Shown: positions 25,286 to 34,519, counted from the stretch's first letter. The stretch is DNA of 64,000 nucleotides from UBA1926 sp002337215 (GCA_963973795.1 CAXBAF010000020.1:10759-74758); one strand, 5' to 3'. Numbers and translations are program-made. The notes: generated by a model from the sequence alone, not told the origin.

Positions 25286-28200
25286 TCAAAGCGGAAGGTC
25301 GATGACTTCGATCACCGTCAATCCGCCACGTAGACCGTCGTTGGAAAGCGTGTACACGCCGCTGAACTGCATCTCGACATCACCTACCATCTTTTCTCCA
25401 TTCCAACAGCGCCTCTCCCCCACAATCCCCCAAACGATCTGCAGACCTGCTTGAGCTAATCCTGCCTGCAGCCGTTCCTCGTCAACAACGCACGGTGCCG
25501 TTTCGCCTGCGTTCGGAAGAGGGGCCTGAGTAGTAATTGCAACACCAGCCGGTCCGACAAAGGTCGCGTTCTCGCCTGACCAACGAAGTTTCAGTAAATC
25601 ACACAGCTTCGGGGACGGCACGACTGGACCGCCGAGTTGATCCCAGTCACAGGTTGCCCTCACGTGCAGCACTTCGTCGTTCCCGGTTAGCGAATCCGGC
25701 TCCTCGCACCACTTGGATACTTCAGCAAATGCACCTCCATAAGGATACTCACCAATCCACCCGGCACCGAGTGAGACGCCGCGTATACCATGACCCCAAA
25801 AGTTGAGCTTTCTGATGCGACCCAGAAATCCCGGGGCGTCACTCTTGTTGACGAGCCAAGTCCGAGCGTGAATCCACATCTCGCTACGGCCATCCCACCC
25901 GTGTCGGATCCGCAGGATGCGTGGCTCTTTCCAACTCCAATAGCCATCAAGAACAAGCCATCGACCTTGATCACCGGCTCGCTGGGCGGAGAGCAAATGA
26001 ATCGGGTCATCCGGTCTTTTCCTTACCCATGCAGGACGATCTGCAAGGAGTTCAAGGTTCTCGAACGGGTCGCGATAAGGAACTGAGTACTTCCATGGGA
26101 CCGCAGACCGCGGCGGAGGCGCCTGTGATCGCTCATCCTCCTCGTTGTACATGGCCAGTCCAGTAGAGGGTTCTGCCGATGGATCAAAGTCCCGCCGGAA
26201 AGTCTGCCATGCACCTTCGAAGCTTTGCGGCTCCCCGTTCCAATCTGAGCACATGTGATAGTGATCGGAGATGTACCCCAGAAGCTCATGCAGCGCAATC
26301 CACTGGTACTTCTTACCGATACGCTCTATCTTGTGCTCATCGTGCATCCTGCGATAGTCGTTCTGACGGTCGTCGTACGCACCAAATAATTCGCCCGTCC
26401 AGCCAAGTTCCTTTACACGCTGAAGCACCCACCGTCGTGCTCGTAGGTCATCGAACCGAACCGCACGTCGATCATTCGGAGCAGCCTTCTCTTTGATCGT
26501 ATCAAGAAAGCTTTCTACAGCCGACCCCATGATATATCGCCCAAAATCCCCGTACCCACCCATGCCCTCCGGCCGCACCGATGATGCGATTCTCCACCAT
26601 TGCTTGTCATTCTCGATCTGCTGTGCCTCAGCCTCAGCGATGATGGACGGCATCGTCGAGCTATACGGCGGGCGAAATGGCTGGGACAAGTTGGCCACAC
26701 TGAGACAGTCGTTGTGGGCCGCCGCCTCAAGCAACGCCCGCGCATAATCTCTCAGCAGAATGTGCGGACGCACTTCGATAGTCTCAAACATGAGACGACG
26801 TACGATTGACGCCAGTTGGCACAACCACTCGCCCGGCGGCTCCCGCATCGCCACGCCGCACGCCACGGCATAGACACGTTCGACGACATACGGATCGTCG
26901 ACAGTATCGAACTTCTCGACCAAGCGGCTAGTAACTTCCAGACGACCACGAAGAATTCGTATGGCAGCGAGCCCCGCTCGCGATCGGAAGGCAACCCTAT
27001 TGCTCGATCCAAACCAAAGAAGCACCGTGGCGACGAGCTCAGCTTGTTCGTCGGACACCAACTCTTGCGGCACCTGGATCGCCCATTCAAGCAGGCTGGA
27101 TGGGACCGCATCCGCTTCACCAGCCAGCTGGGCAACTGGAATAGTCCACATGACGTCCCGCTTCGGCAGCGTCATCGCTGTGAGTTTCTGATGAAGAAAA
27201 CGAGCATTAAAGGGGTGACCGGGTATCGTTGATATGCGCAACAACGCTTCGATGAACGAAGCGGCCGGCCAGTATCGCGATGCCTCAGGCAAGAGCTTGG
27301 CTGTAGACTCGGTGATCGACGTGCCGCTGCGCCAAGGAAGCGAGTCCATCAGATCAGCCAAGACATCGCCACGATGCTCGATGTCGGCCGGGAGGACATC
27401 GATGAGTTCCACGCCGAACGTCTCCGGAACGAGAATGGCGAGCGCGCAGGCGACACCGCGGTTTTTGAAATAGGTTTTCCAGCCTCTCATCCATCCGAGC
27501 CGGCCACTTTCCTGCACCAGTTCACGAAGAGCGTCAACGTCGGCGGCCTCATCGAAAAGACCACGTGCGATGAAGTAGTCGGAAAAACGCTCGAACGCAA
27601 AACGCACGACAAGAGTGGGGTCGTCCTCCCAAGGACGATCGACTCTCTCGACGATGACGCCGTTCGACAGGAGGTGCGTGTAGAGCGAACGCGTTCGTTT
27701 GGCAGAGGGCGAGTGCGGCTCGATCGCAGCTCTCGCAATCGCTTCCGTGACAGCCAACCCATTATTGCTGCGAATCTGCTCGGCGAGCGCACGAACCGCC
27801 TGCCGGACGTGGTGTTCGTCACAATCGATATCCTGCTGGATCTTCTCGGCGAGACGCGAAACTCGCCGCTCCATTACAGCCTGAAGCGGAATCGGCCCGG
27901 CTGGCAACGACTGGTTCTCAAACGCTCGACAGAAAGTATCAAGAAACAGAGGGTTACGAAACTCATCCAATAAAGGAGGAAAGTGCGGCGACTGAATGCC
28001 ATAGGTTCTAAAGTATCGTTCAACAACCTCTGCCAGCACGTCGCCGAGCCCGCGGTGGTGGATCAATCTCCAGTTGTCGGGCGCGTCACCCTCGAAATCA
28101 TCCGGCATGGTTATGCCGACAAAGTCGCTCCGGCACGAGACGACTAGTCGCACATGCGGGTACTTCCGAACTTCTTCGGCTACCGAGTGGAGGTGGCTCT

Positions 28201-29490
28201 TCCAGAGGCGTCGTTCGCCGCTCTCGTTGAGTGCATCAATGAACAGCAATGCCGGACGCGACACAAGCGAACCGGCAACATTCAGTGCGCCGAACAGCGA
28301 ATCCGCTCCGCCCTTCCATCCAATCTGCTCGCACAACTGAACCAGCGGCGGCCGACTGTCGAGGAGCTGCTCGCCCAGGACGAGAACTGCAGGCTGGCTG
28401 CGCTCCCGCGCCTGAACGATGCAGTGTGCGAGCAGGTGGCTCTTGCCGGTGCCGGCTTCCCCTATGACGAGGGCGAATTGAGAATCGGCATCGCTGTAAT
28501 CCCCAAGTGAATCGACCCAATCATGGACCGCACGGGTGAAAGTGTCGACTCTGTACCGAGGAAATTTGTCCCGTTTGGGCTCACTTTTTTTTGTTGATCG
28601 TTAAGAGCGGAGGACAGTTTGTAAACCAGTCCTAGGAGTTTCCGGGCCGGACCCAGAACTTGCTCTACCTGCTTTACCCCATAAGATGGATACTCGACGC
28701 GAACGACTTCATCGATGGCCTTTCGCACGAGATCAATGCAATCTCCGTGCAAATCGGGTAGCGCGAGATGCCCGAGCAACTGAGTGAAACTGAGGCATGC
28801 CTCGGCGAAAGCCGAGTAGCGATCTTCAAGTGAGCGATGAGACGAAGGCGACCAGACGAATCGGTCGAGTTCGTATCCGACGTTCGCGTCCACATGGCGG
28901 TTTGGCTGATAGCGCTCACCGAGCGTCTTCAGCGATGCTTGTAGCGGGCGATCTTGCCACGTGTCATCAAACAGATGTGTCCCAAACCAGTAATAGAGCA
29001 AGTCGAAATTCTGCGGATTTTTTAGAGCAGTTTCGATTTCAAATCGTCCGCACCAAACAAATTTAACACCGGATCCATGCGGCAGCTGGTGCCATGACTT
29101 GACATACTCATTCCATCGTTCAATTTGTCCCGAGGTCTTCTTTTTGCCCGATCGGCCCTGCGTTCTGTCCAGGGGAACGTAAATATGGTACTCGCTCAAA
29201 TCCGGATGCTGTTGCAGCGCAGTCTTCGCCGATTTATCTATTTGCCGCCACTGGCTTGAACCAAGTTTCTCAAAGAACTTGGCCTGCATACCGATTTCTC
29301 CTTCGTTTTCGGTCTGGGCGTAAGCCTCGACGCCGCCGTCGCCGCCGGAACCATTCACTCGCACAAGCTGCCTCGAAAGGTTTTGCGCACGCGCAAAGAG
29401 TTCTACCGCAAGTTGCTCATAGCCGCCATGTTGCGTGCCGTCGTAGGTGCGGATTCGGTGGAAGTCGATTGTCGGTGGTGTATCGCTCAT
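25286..29490 (-). CDS. AVAST-like STAND NTPase with N-terminal PD-(D/E)xK nuclease, joined by -1 frameshift
   Basis: Two overlapping frames together encode one protein of about 1401 residues. Residues 1-302 come from 29490-28585. After a -1 slip at the A8 run (28585-28592) reading continues to 25286. Residues about 10-110 look like a PD-(D/E)xK/Mrr- or Cap4-like nuclease (GYEQLAVELF, GGDGGVEAY, MQAKFF). The second frame continues in register with KFPRYRVDTFTRAVHDW, Walker A GEAGTGKSH (about 344-352, 28438-28462), Walker B LLFIDALNE (about 415-423) and sensor LVVSCRSDF. A sensor-like C-terminal region of roughly 850 residues follows. In the second frame a TAA at 28601-28603 closes the upstream side. 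No ATG, GTG or TTG occurs between it and Walker A, so the ATPase cannot be initiated separately. Base and codon use are AT-richer than in neighbours, suggesting transfer. Antiphage function is inferred from architecture. Confidence 0.75.
28462..29490 (-). CDS. Zero-frame product: nuclease module alone
   Basis: Without frameshifting, translation from the ATG at 29490 gives 342 residues: the PD-(D/E)xK-like domain, a helical linker (LEDRYSAFAEACLSFTQLLGHLALPDLHGD) and, after the A8 run, about 40 out-of-register residues ending at a TAG at 28462-28464, inside the Walker A coding sequence. A free nuclease fragment lacking the STAND switch would be made if slippage is incomplete. A TAACCT box 10 nt before the ATG might be its -10. 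Confidence 0.6.
   Translation of the reverse strand: MSDTPPTIDFHRIRTYDGTQHGGYEQLAVELFARAQNLSRQLVRVNGSGGDGGVEAYAQTENEGEIGMQAKFFEKLGSSQWRQIDKSAKTALQQHPDLSEYHIYVPLDRTQGRSGKKKTSGQIERWNEYVKSWHQLPHGSGVKFVWCGRFEIETALKNPQNFDLLYYWFGTHLFDDTWQDRPLQASLKTLGERYQPNRHVDANVGYELDRFVWSPSSHRSLEDRYSAFAEACLSFTQLLGHLALPDLHGDCIDLVRKAIDEVVRVEYPSYGVKQVEQVLGPARKLLGLVYKLSSALNDQQKKVSPNGTNFLGTESTLSPVRSMIGSIHLGITAMPILNSPSS
28585..28592 (-). promoter_or_regulatory. A8 slippery run (candidate -1 frameshift or transcriptional slippage site)
   Basis: In the zero frame the message reads CAA AAA AAA GTG, i.e. the X_XXY_YYZ heptamer A_AAA_AAA. A -1 slip gives AGT GAG CCC AAA, which begins the conserved lead-in to the NTPase domain. 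A T8/A8 tract is also a classic site of polymerase slippage, replication phase switching and sequencing error. These cannot be distinguished here. Confidence 0.6.
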
Positions 29491-29854
29491 GATCAGCCAC
29501 AGGTTAAGTATCTTGCGTTGTACGGTGCCTTTAACACGGGAGCCGCTGATGCCGGGTCGTACTTGCGTCCGACCACGCGGTGGGGGTGATCCCGAAAGTC
29601 GTCAGCGCGACCCGGAGCGGGAGACTGCGCCTTTCGGCGGTGAGATTGCCTCGCTCTTGGCGTTTCTGCTGATCGCGTACCGGCCATGGTCCCAGGCCGC
29701 GGTGCCGACCGACAGCCGCCTAGCTGTCCAGTGTACGGGATCTGGGGGGGCGTGTGCAGCCGAGAATCTCCAAGGCCTTGTCTTCCCCCCTTTTACCGGC
29801 TGCCCCGCAGCGTCCACCCCGTTTATCCGCCCGTGCGCCACGCGCACGCCCGTT

Positions 29855-30064
29855 GTTGATCCACGAACTGCTCTTGTTGATGCCACAACGAGGACCGTTG
29901 ATCCATCAACCGCTCCTGTTGATGCCACAACAACGACAGTTGATCCGCCGCACGCGCTCGTTGATGGACAGAACCCCGCGGTTGGTCCGCCATCTCTTCC
30001 CGTTCGTCCGGCACACGCTCGTGCGAGCCGATCGGACCGTCCCGTCGATGGCCCGGGCGCTGCA
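29855..30064. repeat. 21-bp periodic tandem array, about 10 units
   Basis: Ten consecutive 21-bp units run without a break. Most begin GTTGATCC or GTTGATGCC (units at 29855, 29876, 29897, 29918, 29939, 29960, then diverging GTTGGTCC, GTTCGTCC, GCGAGCC, GTCGATGG). Adjacent units alternate so that 42-bp pairs match best. Because 21 is a multiple of three, several frames stay open on both strands; none has a ribosome binding site or recognisable protein. The rest of the gene-free 29491-30294 interval shows nothing else I can name. Confidence 0.75.
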
Positions 30065-30294
30065 CACCGCACCACCCGGCAGCGCGCAAACCCCACCACC
30101 TCAAGCAATTCTTTTTTTCTCAGGATCCCCGCCAACCGCGACGCGATCACCGCCGCCATGTGCGCACAGAAACGCCCACCCGCACCCCGCTGCGGCCGCG
30201 CCTCCAACCCCGTCACGAATGCCGTGGCCCCTCACCGAACCGGCAAGAGCAACACGGGAACGGACGCAGGACAAACCCACAAACAGGCCCGACC

Positions 30295-30378
30295 AGTGCC
30301 TAGTGCCTAGTGCCTAGTGCCTAGTGCCCAACGCCCAACGCCCAACGCCCAACGCCCAACGCCCAACGCCCAACGCCT
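30295..30378. repeat. Heptamer tandem array, 12 units
   Basis: AGTGCCT is repeated four times, then AGTGCCC, then AACGCCC six times and AACGCCT, in perfect 7-bp register. The array runs directly into the stop codon (30378-30380) of the minus-strand gene. Confidence 0.85.
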
Positions 30379-30638
30379 CACGCGGACACGCCCAACGCCT
30401 CCACCCGCGTGTACTGATCCAGGTTGCAGACCACCCGCTCGCCATCGTCTTTGACGATCTCGACGCGGTCGAGCCACAGCTTCTTGTCCTCGCTGTGCGC
30501 AAACCACGAGCCCGTCTTCGACTGACCGAAGGCCGCGACCGCCCCCTCGACCCGCGTCGTCATCGTCCCGCTCAGCCGCGGGATCTGCTGAACAACCCGA
30601 ACCCGCTGCCCGATCTCGAACTCGAATGCTCGTGCCAT
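30378..30638 (-). CDS. Small conserved-looking hypothetical protein
   Basis: This 86-residue protein reads like an SH3/KOW-type beta barrel: FEFEIGQRVRVVQQIPRLSGTMTTRVEGAVAAF, then SWFAHSEDKKLWLDRVEIVKDDGERVVCNLDQYTRVEAL. TAAACT lies exactly 6 nt before the ATG, so the mRNA is probably leaderless; a GGAG 2 nt from the ATG is too close to serve as Shine-Dalgarno. It diverges from the FG-GAP protein gene. Confidence 0.7.
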   Translation of the reverse strand: MARAFEFEIGQRVRVVQQIPRLSGTMTTRVEGAVAAFGQSKTGSWFAHSEDKKLWLDRVEIVKDDGERVVCNLDQYTRVEALGVSA

Positions 30639-30644
30639 AGCTCC

Positions 30645-30650
30645 AGTTTA
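30645..30650 (-). promoter_or_regulatory. -10-like TAAACT, leaderless start
   Basis: TAAACT on the minus strand ends 6 nt before the ATG at 30638. Confidence 0.5.
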
Positions 30651-30812
30651 TCCACCCCCCGCCACCCGGGGCACCGCCCGACAGCACGAGAAGCCGATAC
30701 GACGCCGGATCTTCGAAATTCTCCGATCGAAAACCACACATCTCCGGTACGCTGGGCTGTCCGACACGGGTACCGATGCGCCGGCGGAAACGCCGGCGCC
30801 GGGGGGAAAGAA

Positions 30813-32639
30813 ATGCGTGGAATCGTCTTCTACACCGCACCGCTCGCGGTGTGCGCGCTCGCGTCCGCCGCCGATCTGTCCTTCACCGACGTCACCGACC
30901 AGGCGGGCATCGCCGTCCACCACGGCTACCTCATCAACGCCTCCACGGGCCGAGAAATGGGATCGGGAGGCGCCGTCGCAGATTTCAACAACGACGGCTG
31001 GCAGGACATCTTCTTCCTCTCAGGCGGGCACACCCACGACAGCCTCTTCATCAACAACAAGGACGGCACCTTCACAGACCGCGCCGCCGCCTGGGGCCTC
31101 CACACACTCCCGCCACACATCGGGTCCGCCGCCCTCGCCGCCGATTTCAACAACGACGGGCGCACAGACCTCTACATCACCAGCCACGGCCAGGCCGGCA
31201 GCTTCGGCCAGACAGGCAGCCACCGCCTCCTCCTCAACCTCCCCCCAAACGACCAGAACCAGCCCCGATTCGCCGAGCTCGCCGTCCATTGCGGCGTCGA
31301 GACCACCGCGCTCTTCGCCACCGACGGCTTCGGCGCCGCCGCGGGCGACATCGATCTTGACGGCGATCTCGATCTTGCCGTCGCGGGCTGGCTCCCCTTC
31401 GGCCACAACTTCCTGTTCCGAAATCAGGACATCGACCGAGGCTTCCTCCCCATCTTCACCGACGACTCAGACGCGATGAACTCCCCATACGCCACCGCGT
31501 TCGGCCTCAGCAACCACGGCTTCAGCCCACGCATCGTCGACACCAACAACGACTGGCGACCCGAGATCCTCTGGACCAGCGATTTCCGCACAAGCCGATA
31601 CCTCCGCAACAACCCCCCAGCCGCGGGCGAAACAGACAACACCTTCACCGACATCACCGAACAGGCCGGCATGGGCCTCGATCAGAACGGCATGGGCGTC
31701 ACACAGGGCGACTTCAACAACGACGGCCTCATCGACTTCTACGTCTCCGCCATCGAGCAGCCCGACTATCTCGGCAAACCCCGGGAGGGCAACCGCCTCT
31801 ACATCAACCAGGGCAATCATCAGTTCACCGAGATCGCCCAAGCGGCGGGTGTCCATGACGGCCACTGGGGCTGGGGCACCACCGCCGTCGATGTCGACCA
31901 CGACGGGGATCTCGACCTCGCCGAAGTCAACGGCTGGCAGCCCATCCCAAAGTTCGCCGACCAGCCCGCGCTCCTGTTTGCCAACGACGGCACGGGCCTC
32001 AACTACACCGAGATCGGCGCACAGACAGGCTTCGATTACGCCTCCGACGCCCGCGGCATCGCCCGCATCGACTACGACAACGACGGCGACCAGGACGCCC
32101 TTATCTTCACCCGCCTGGGCCGACTCACCCTCCTCCGCAACGACCTGATCTCGGAGGAAAACCAGCCCGCCGACGCCAACTGGCTCCGCGTCTTCATCGA
32201 CACCCGCGCTCGCTCGAACCTCGCGCCGGAGGGCATCGGCGCCACCGTCACCGCCAAGACCGCCAGCGGGTCACAACGCCGACTCGTCGACGCAGGACCG
32301 ACCTTCCAGACCTCCGAAGAACGCTCCGCCCATTTCGGTCTCGGGATCTACGACACCGTCTTCATCCTCGACGTCGAGTTCCACGACGGCACGCTGCTCC
32401 GCTACCGGAACGTCCCCGCCAACCAGACGCTGACGGTCACCCTGCCCGCCTGCCGGGCCGACCTCGCCGAACCCTTCGGCGTGCGCGACCTCGCCGACAT
32501 CCATGCGTTCGTGGGCTACTTCCAATCCGGTGCGCGCGCCGCCAACCTCGCAGACCCGCTCCCGGATCCCCACGACGCCCCGGTCCTCGACCTCGCCGAC
32601 CTCGCCGAGTTCATCAGCCAGTTCCTGAACTGCGATTGA
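30813..32639 (+). CDS. Secreted FG-GAP/VCBS and ASPIC-UnbV (CRTAC1-like) protein with dockerin tail
   Basis: The ATG at 30813 follows GGGGGGAAAG; a TACGCT box at 30748-30753 could be the promoter. The 608-residue protein has a signal peptide (FYTAPLAVCALASAA) and integrin-like FG-GAP repeats with Ca-binding loops (VADFNNDGWQDIFF, AADFNNDGRTDLYI, GDIDLDGDLDLAVAG, GDFNNDGLIDFYV, VDVDHDGDLDLAEVNG, DYDNDGDQDALI). An ASPIC/UnbV domain follows (NWLRVFIDTRARSNLAPEGIGA). The C-terminus carries a two-half dockerin-like tail (ADLAEPFGVRDLADIHAF and VLDLADLAEFISQF). This architecture is common in planctomycete surface proteins and suggests adhesion or carbohydrate binding. Confidence 0.9.
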   Translation: MRGIVFYTAPLAVCALASAADLSFTDVTDQAGIAVHHGYLINASTGREMGSGGAVADFNNDGWQDIFFLSGGHTHDSLFINNKDGTFTDRAAAWGLHTLPPHIGSAALAADFNNDGRTDLYITSHGQAGSFGQTGSHRLLLNLPPNDQNQPRFAELAVHCGVETTALFATDGFGAAAGDIDLDGDLDLAVAGWLPFGHNFLFRNQDIDRGFLPIFTDDSDAMNSPYATAFGLSNHGFSPRIVDTNNDWRPEILWTSDFRTSRYLRNNPPAAGETDNTFTDITEQAGMGLDQNGMGVTQGDFNNDGLIDFYVSAIEQPDYLGKPREGNRLYINQGNHQFTEIAQAAGVHDGHWGWGTTAVDVDHDGDLDLAEVNGWQPIPKFADQPALLFANDGTGLNYTEIGAQTGFDYASDARGIARIDYDNDGDQDALIFTRLGRLTLLRNDLISEENQPADANWLRVFIDTRARSNLAPEGIGATVTAKTASGSQRRLVDAGPTFQTSEERSAHFGLGIYDTVFILDVEFHDGTLLRYRNVPANQTLTVTLPACRADLAEPFGVRDLADIHAFVGYFQSGARAANLADPLPDPHDAPVLDLADLAEFISQFLNCD

Positions 32640-32750
32640 CCGACGTCGCGCGCGAGTCGCGGCAACCGAACCTTCTCCTCCCCCGTCGCCGCCCCATGGC
32701 GGACCGAAGGAGGTGGCCCGCGCAGCGGGTCGGAGGGGGTTCCGGATAGA

Positions 32751-34271
32751 TCATCCCGCGATCACGCCCTCGACCTCTGTCAGAATCGCGCGCGCCATCT
32801 CGTCCGTCGGCGCCTCGGCGATCAGCCGCATGATCGGCTCCGTGTTGCTCGCGCGCACATGCACCCACACGCCCTGCTCGGGGAAGTCCACCCGCGCCCC
32901 GTCCTGCAGATCCACCGTGGCACGGGCGTCCCGCCCGTGGGGGTCGCCCCCGTCGCCGCCGTAGTGCTTCGCGATCTTCTCCACCGCGGGCTGCGCGTCC
33001 GCCTTGCTCGCGATGTTCACCTTCTGCTTGACGATCGCATACCCAGCCCCACCGGGCGAATACGAATCGATCTGCGCGACCAACTCGCTCACGGTCTTCC
33101 CCGTGCGCACCATCAGGCTCAGGACCAGCGCCATCGACCCCAGCGAGTCGCGCACATACACGACCTCCGGCCAGATCACGCCCCCGTTGCCCTCGCCCCC
33201 GAGCACCACGTTCTGCCCCTCGGACTTGAGCTTCTTCATCACCTCAACAACATTCGCCTCGCCCACCGGCGTGCGCACAACCCGCCCGCCGTGCTTCGCC
33301 GCGACATCGTCGATCATCCGCGAGGTGCTCAGGTTCGCCACCAGCACGGCGTCCCCCGTGGCACGGGCGCCCCGCCCGTGTTCTCCGTCGCCTCCGCCCA
33401 TCGCCGAAAGCACACTCTCGGCGCACAGCGCCAGTGTGTACTCCTCCCCGATGTACCGCCCGTTCTCATCGACGATCGCCAGCCGGTCCGCGTCCGGGTC
33501 CTGGGCGAACCCAATATCCGCCTTCAGCCCGGGCACCGCGTCGCAAAGCCCGCCGGCGCCCGACAGGTTCTCCGCCGTGGGCTCGGGGGTATGCGGGAAG
33601 ATGCCGGTATCCTCTCCGTGCAGTTGCACGAAGCCAACCGTCATCATCTGCAGGAGCCTCGAGGCCCCGTGTGCCCCAGAGCAGTTCACAGAATCGAGCA
33701 CCGCCAGACGGGGAATCTTGCCGCGTCCGCCCCATCCATAAAACCCGCCGACCGCCTCGAGGACATCGCCCGCGTGCACAACCGCGATGTCCGGATCGTC
33801 CGAGTCCCGATATCCCAGCTCCGACGCCTCGGTCATCCATGAGACCTCGTTGTTCTCGAAGCGCGCGACGATCTCCGAGGCGGTGCTCGCTCCCGGCGCA
33901 CTCGCCTCACCGTCCTCGACCAGCAGACACTTCAGCCCATTCCACTCTTGGGGGTTATGGCTTGCAGTGACGATCATTGCAGCGTCACAGTGCCGCATGA
34001 CTGCCGTCACCCCAGCCGCCGGTGTCATCAGCACGCCGCAATCCAGGACCTCGCAGCCAACCCCCCGCAGCCCAGCCGCGGCCGCGTCGAGGAACACCCC
34101 ACCACCGTCCCGCCCATCCCGACATATCAGCACCTTCCCCGCGCCGCCGAGCCGCTCATTGAGCCACCCCCCAAACGCCCCCGCGTACCGCACCGCCACC
34201 TCGGGCGTCAAGCTCTCGCCCACGATCCCACGCAGCCCACTCACACCCACGATCAACGGCGCATCACTCAT
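32751..34271 (-). CDS. glmM: Phosphoglucomutase/phosphoglucosamine mutase-like enzyme with in-frame repeat insertions
   Basis: Three ATGs lie in a row; GGAG gives 6-nt spacing only to the third (34271), which is used. The 506-residue alpha-D-phosphohexomutase has the phosphoserine loop TASHNP (Ser near 104), metal loop DPDADR, sugar loop GEGNGGVIWP and phosphate loop RASNTEP. It converts hexose-6-phosphate and hexose-1-phosphate; glmM is a guess among substrates. Two segments are foreign-looking: EHGRGARATG (about 297-306) and PHGRDARAT (about 442-451). Each is encoded by a CACGGGCG..CGCCCGTG palindrome of the interspersed family, inserted in frame in loops. Confidence 0.88.
   Translation of the reverse strand: MSDAPLIVGVSGLRGIVGESLTPEVAVRYAGAFGGWLNERLGGAGKVLICRDGRDGGGVFLDAAAAGLRGVGCEVLDCGVLMTPAAGVTAVMRHCDAAMIVTASHNPQEWNGLKCLLVEDGEASAPGASTASEIVARFENNEVSWMTEASELGYRDSDDPDIAVVHAGDVLEAVGGFYGWGGRGKIPRLAVLDSVNCSGAHGASRLLQMMTVGFVQLHGEDTGIFPHTPEPTAENLSGAGGLCDAVPGLKADIGFAQDPDADRLAIVDENGRYIGEEYTLALCAESVLSAMGGGDGEHGRGARATGDAVLVANLSTSRMIDDVAAKHGGRVVRTPVGEANVVEVMKKLKSEGQNVVLGGEGNGGVIWPEVVYVRDSLGSMALVLSLMVRTGKTVSELVAQIDSYSPGGAGYAIVKQKVNIASKADAQPAVEKIAKHYGGDGGDPHGRDARATVDLQDGARVDFPEQGVWVHVRASNTEPIMRLIAEAPTDEMARAILTEVEGVIAG
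32917..32943. repeat. Family B-like palindrome inside the mutase gene, copy 1
   Basis: GTGGCACGGGCGTCCCGCCC plus GTGGGG: an 8-bp hairpin (CACGGGCG/CGCCCGTG) encoding HGRDARAT on the minus strand. Confidence 0.65.
33358..33380. repeat. Family B-like palindrome inside the mutase gene, copy 2
   Basis: GTGGCACGGGCGCCCCGCCC plus GTG: the same hairpin with one base difference in the loop, encoding HGRGARAT in the same frame and orientation as copy 1. Confidence 0.65.
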
Positions 34272-34433
34272 CATCATCTCCACAGACACAAGCACTCAAT
34301 CGGGGCACGCGCACCACGCACCGGCCAGCAACTCTAGTGCCACGAGCCTGACAAGCGACAGTGCCGCAGCGTGTTCCACAGCTCTGCCGATCCGCCGCGG
34401 AGCCCACGCCTCGGAATCAACGCATGCCCCTTC

Positions 34434-34519
34434 GGGTGCCATGGAGACGGCGCAGCCTTCTCCATGATCGCCCTGTCGCATGCGTGGAGAAACCGCTCCG
34501 CGGCGTCTCGAAGGCACCC
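34434..34519. repeat. Family A bipartite palindrome, 86 bp
   Basis: Left half GGGTGCCATGGAGACGG..CTTCTCCATG; right half GCGTGGAGAAACCGC..GTCTC then GGCACCC. The right terminal repeat is slightly decayed (TCTCGAAGGCACCC). Confidence 0.7.

Noticed and set aside
25042..25305. 87-codon plus-strand open frame in the island edge
   Set aside because: No ribosome binding site, no recognisable domain, and it overlaps the end of the STAND gene; chance length in this composition.
28336..28338. TTG at 28336 as start of an independent STAND gene (25286-28336)
   Set aside because: It lies after the Walker A coding sequence, so the product would lack the P-loop; upstream codons clearly encode conserved protein continuing from the frameshift.
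29855..30064. CRISPR array
   Set aside because: Units abut with no unique spacers; the conserved part is only about 8 bp and the period is 21 bp.
29447..30310. Plus-strand open frame with VDATTxT heptads over the 21-bp array
   Set aside because: A 21-bp period keeps several frames open on both strands; it starts inside another gene, has no binding site and no conserved domain.
30384..30638. Heptamer array as part of the upstream gene's coding region
   Set aside because: The small protein ends at 30378-30380, and the array lies beyond that stop except for one shared base.
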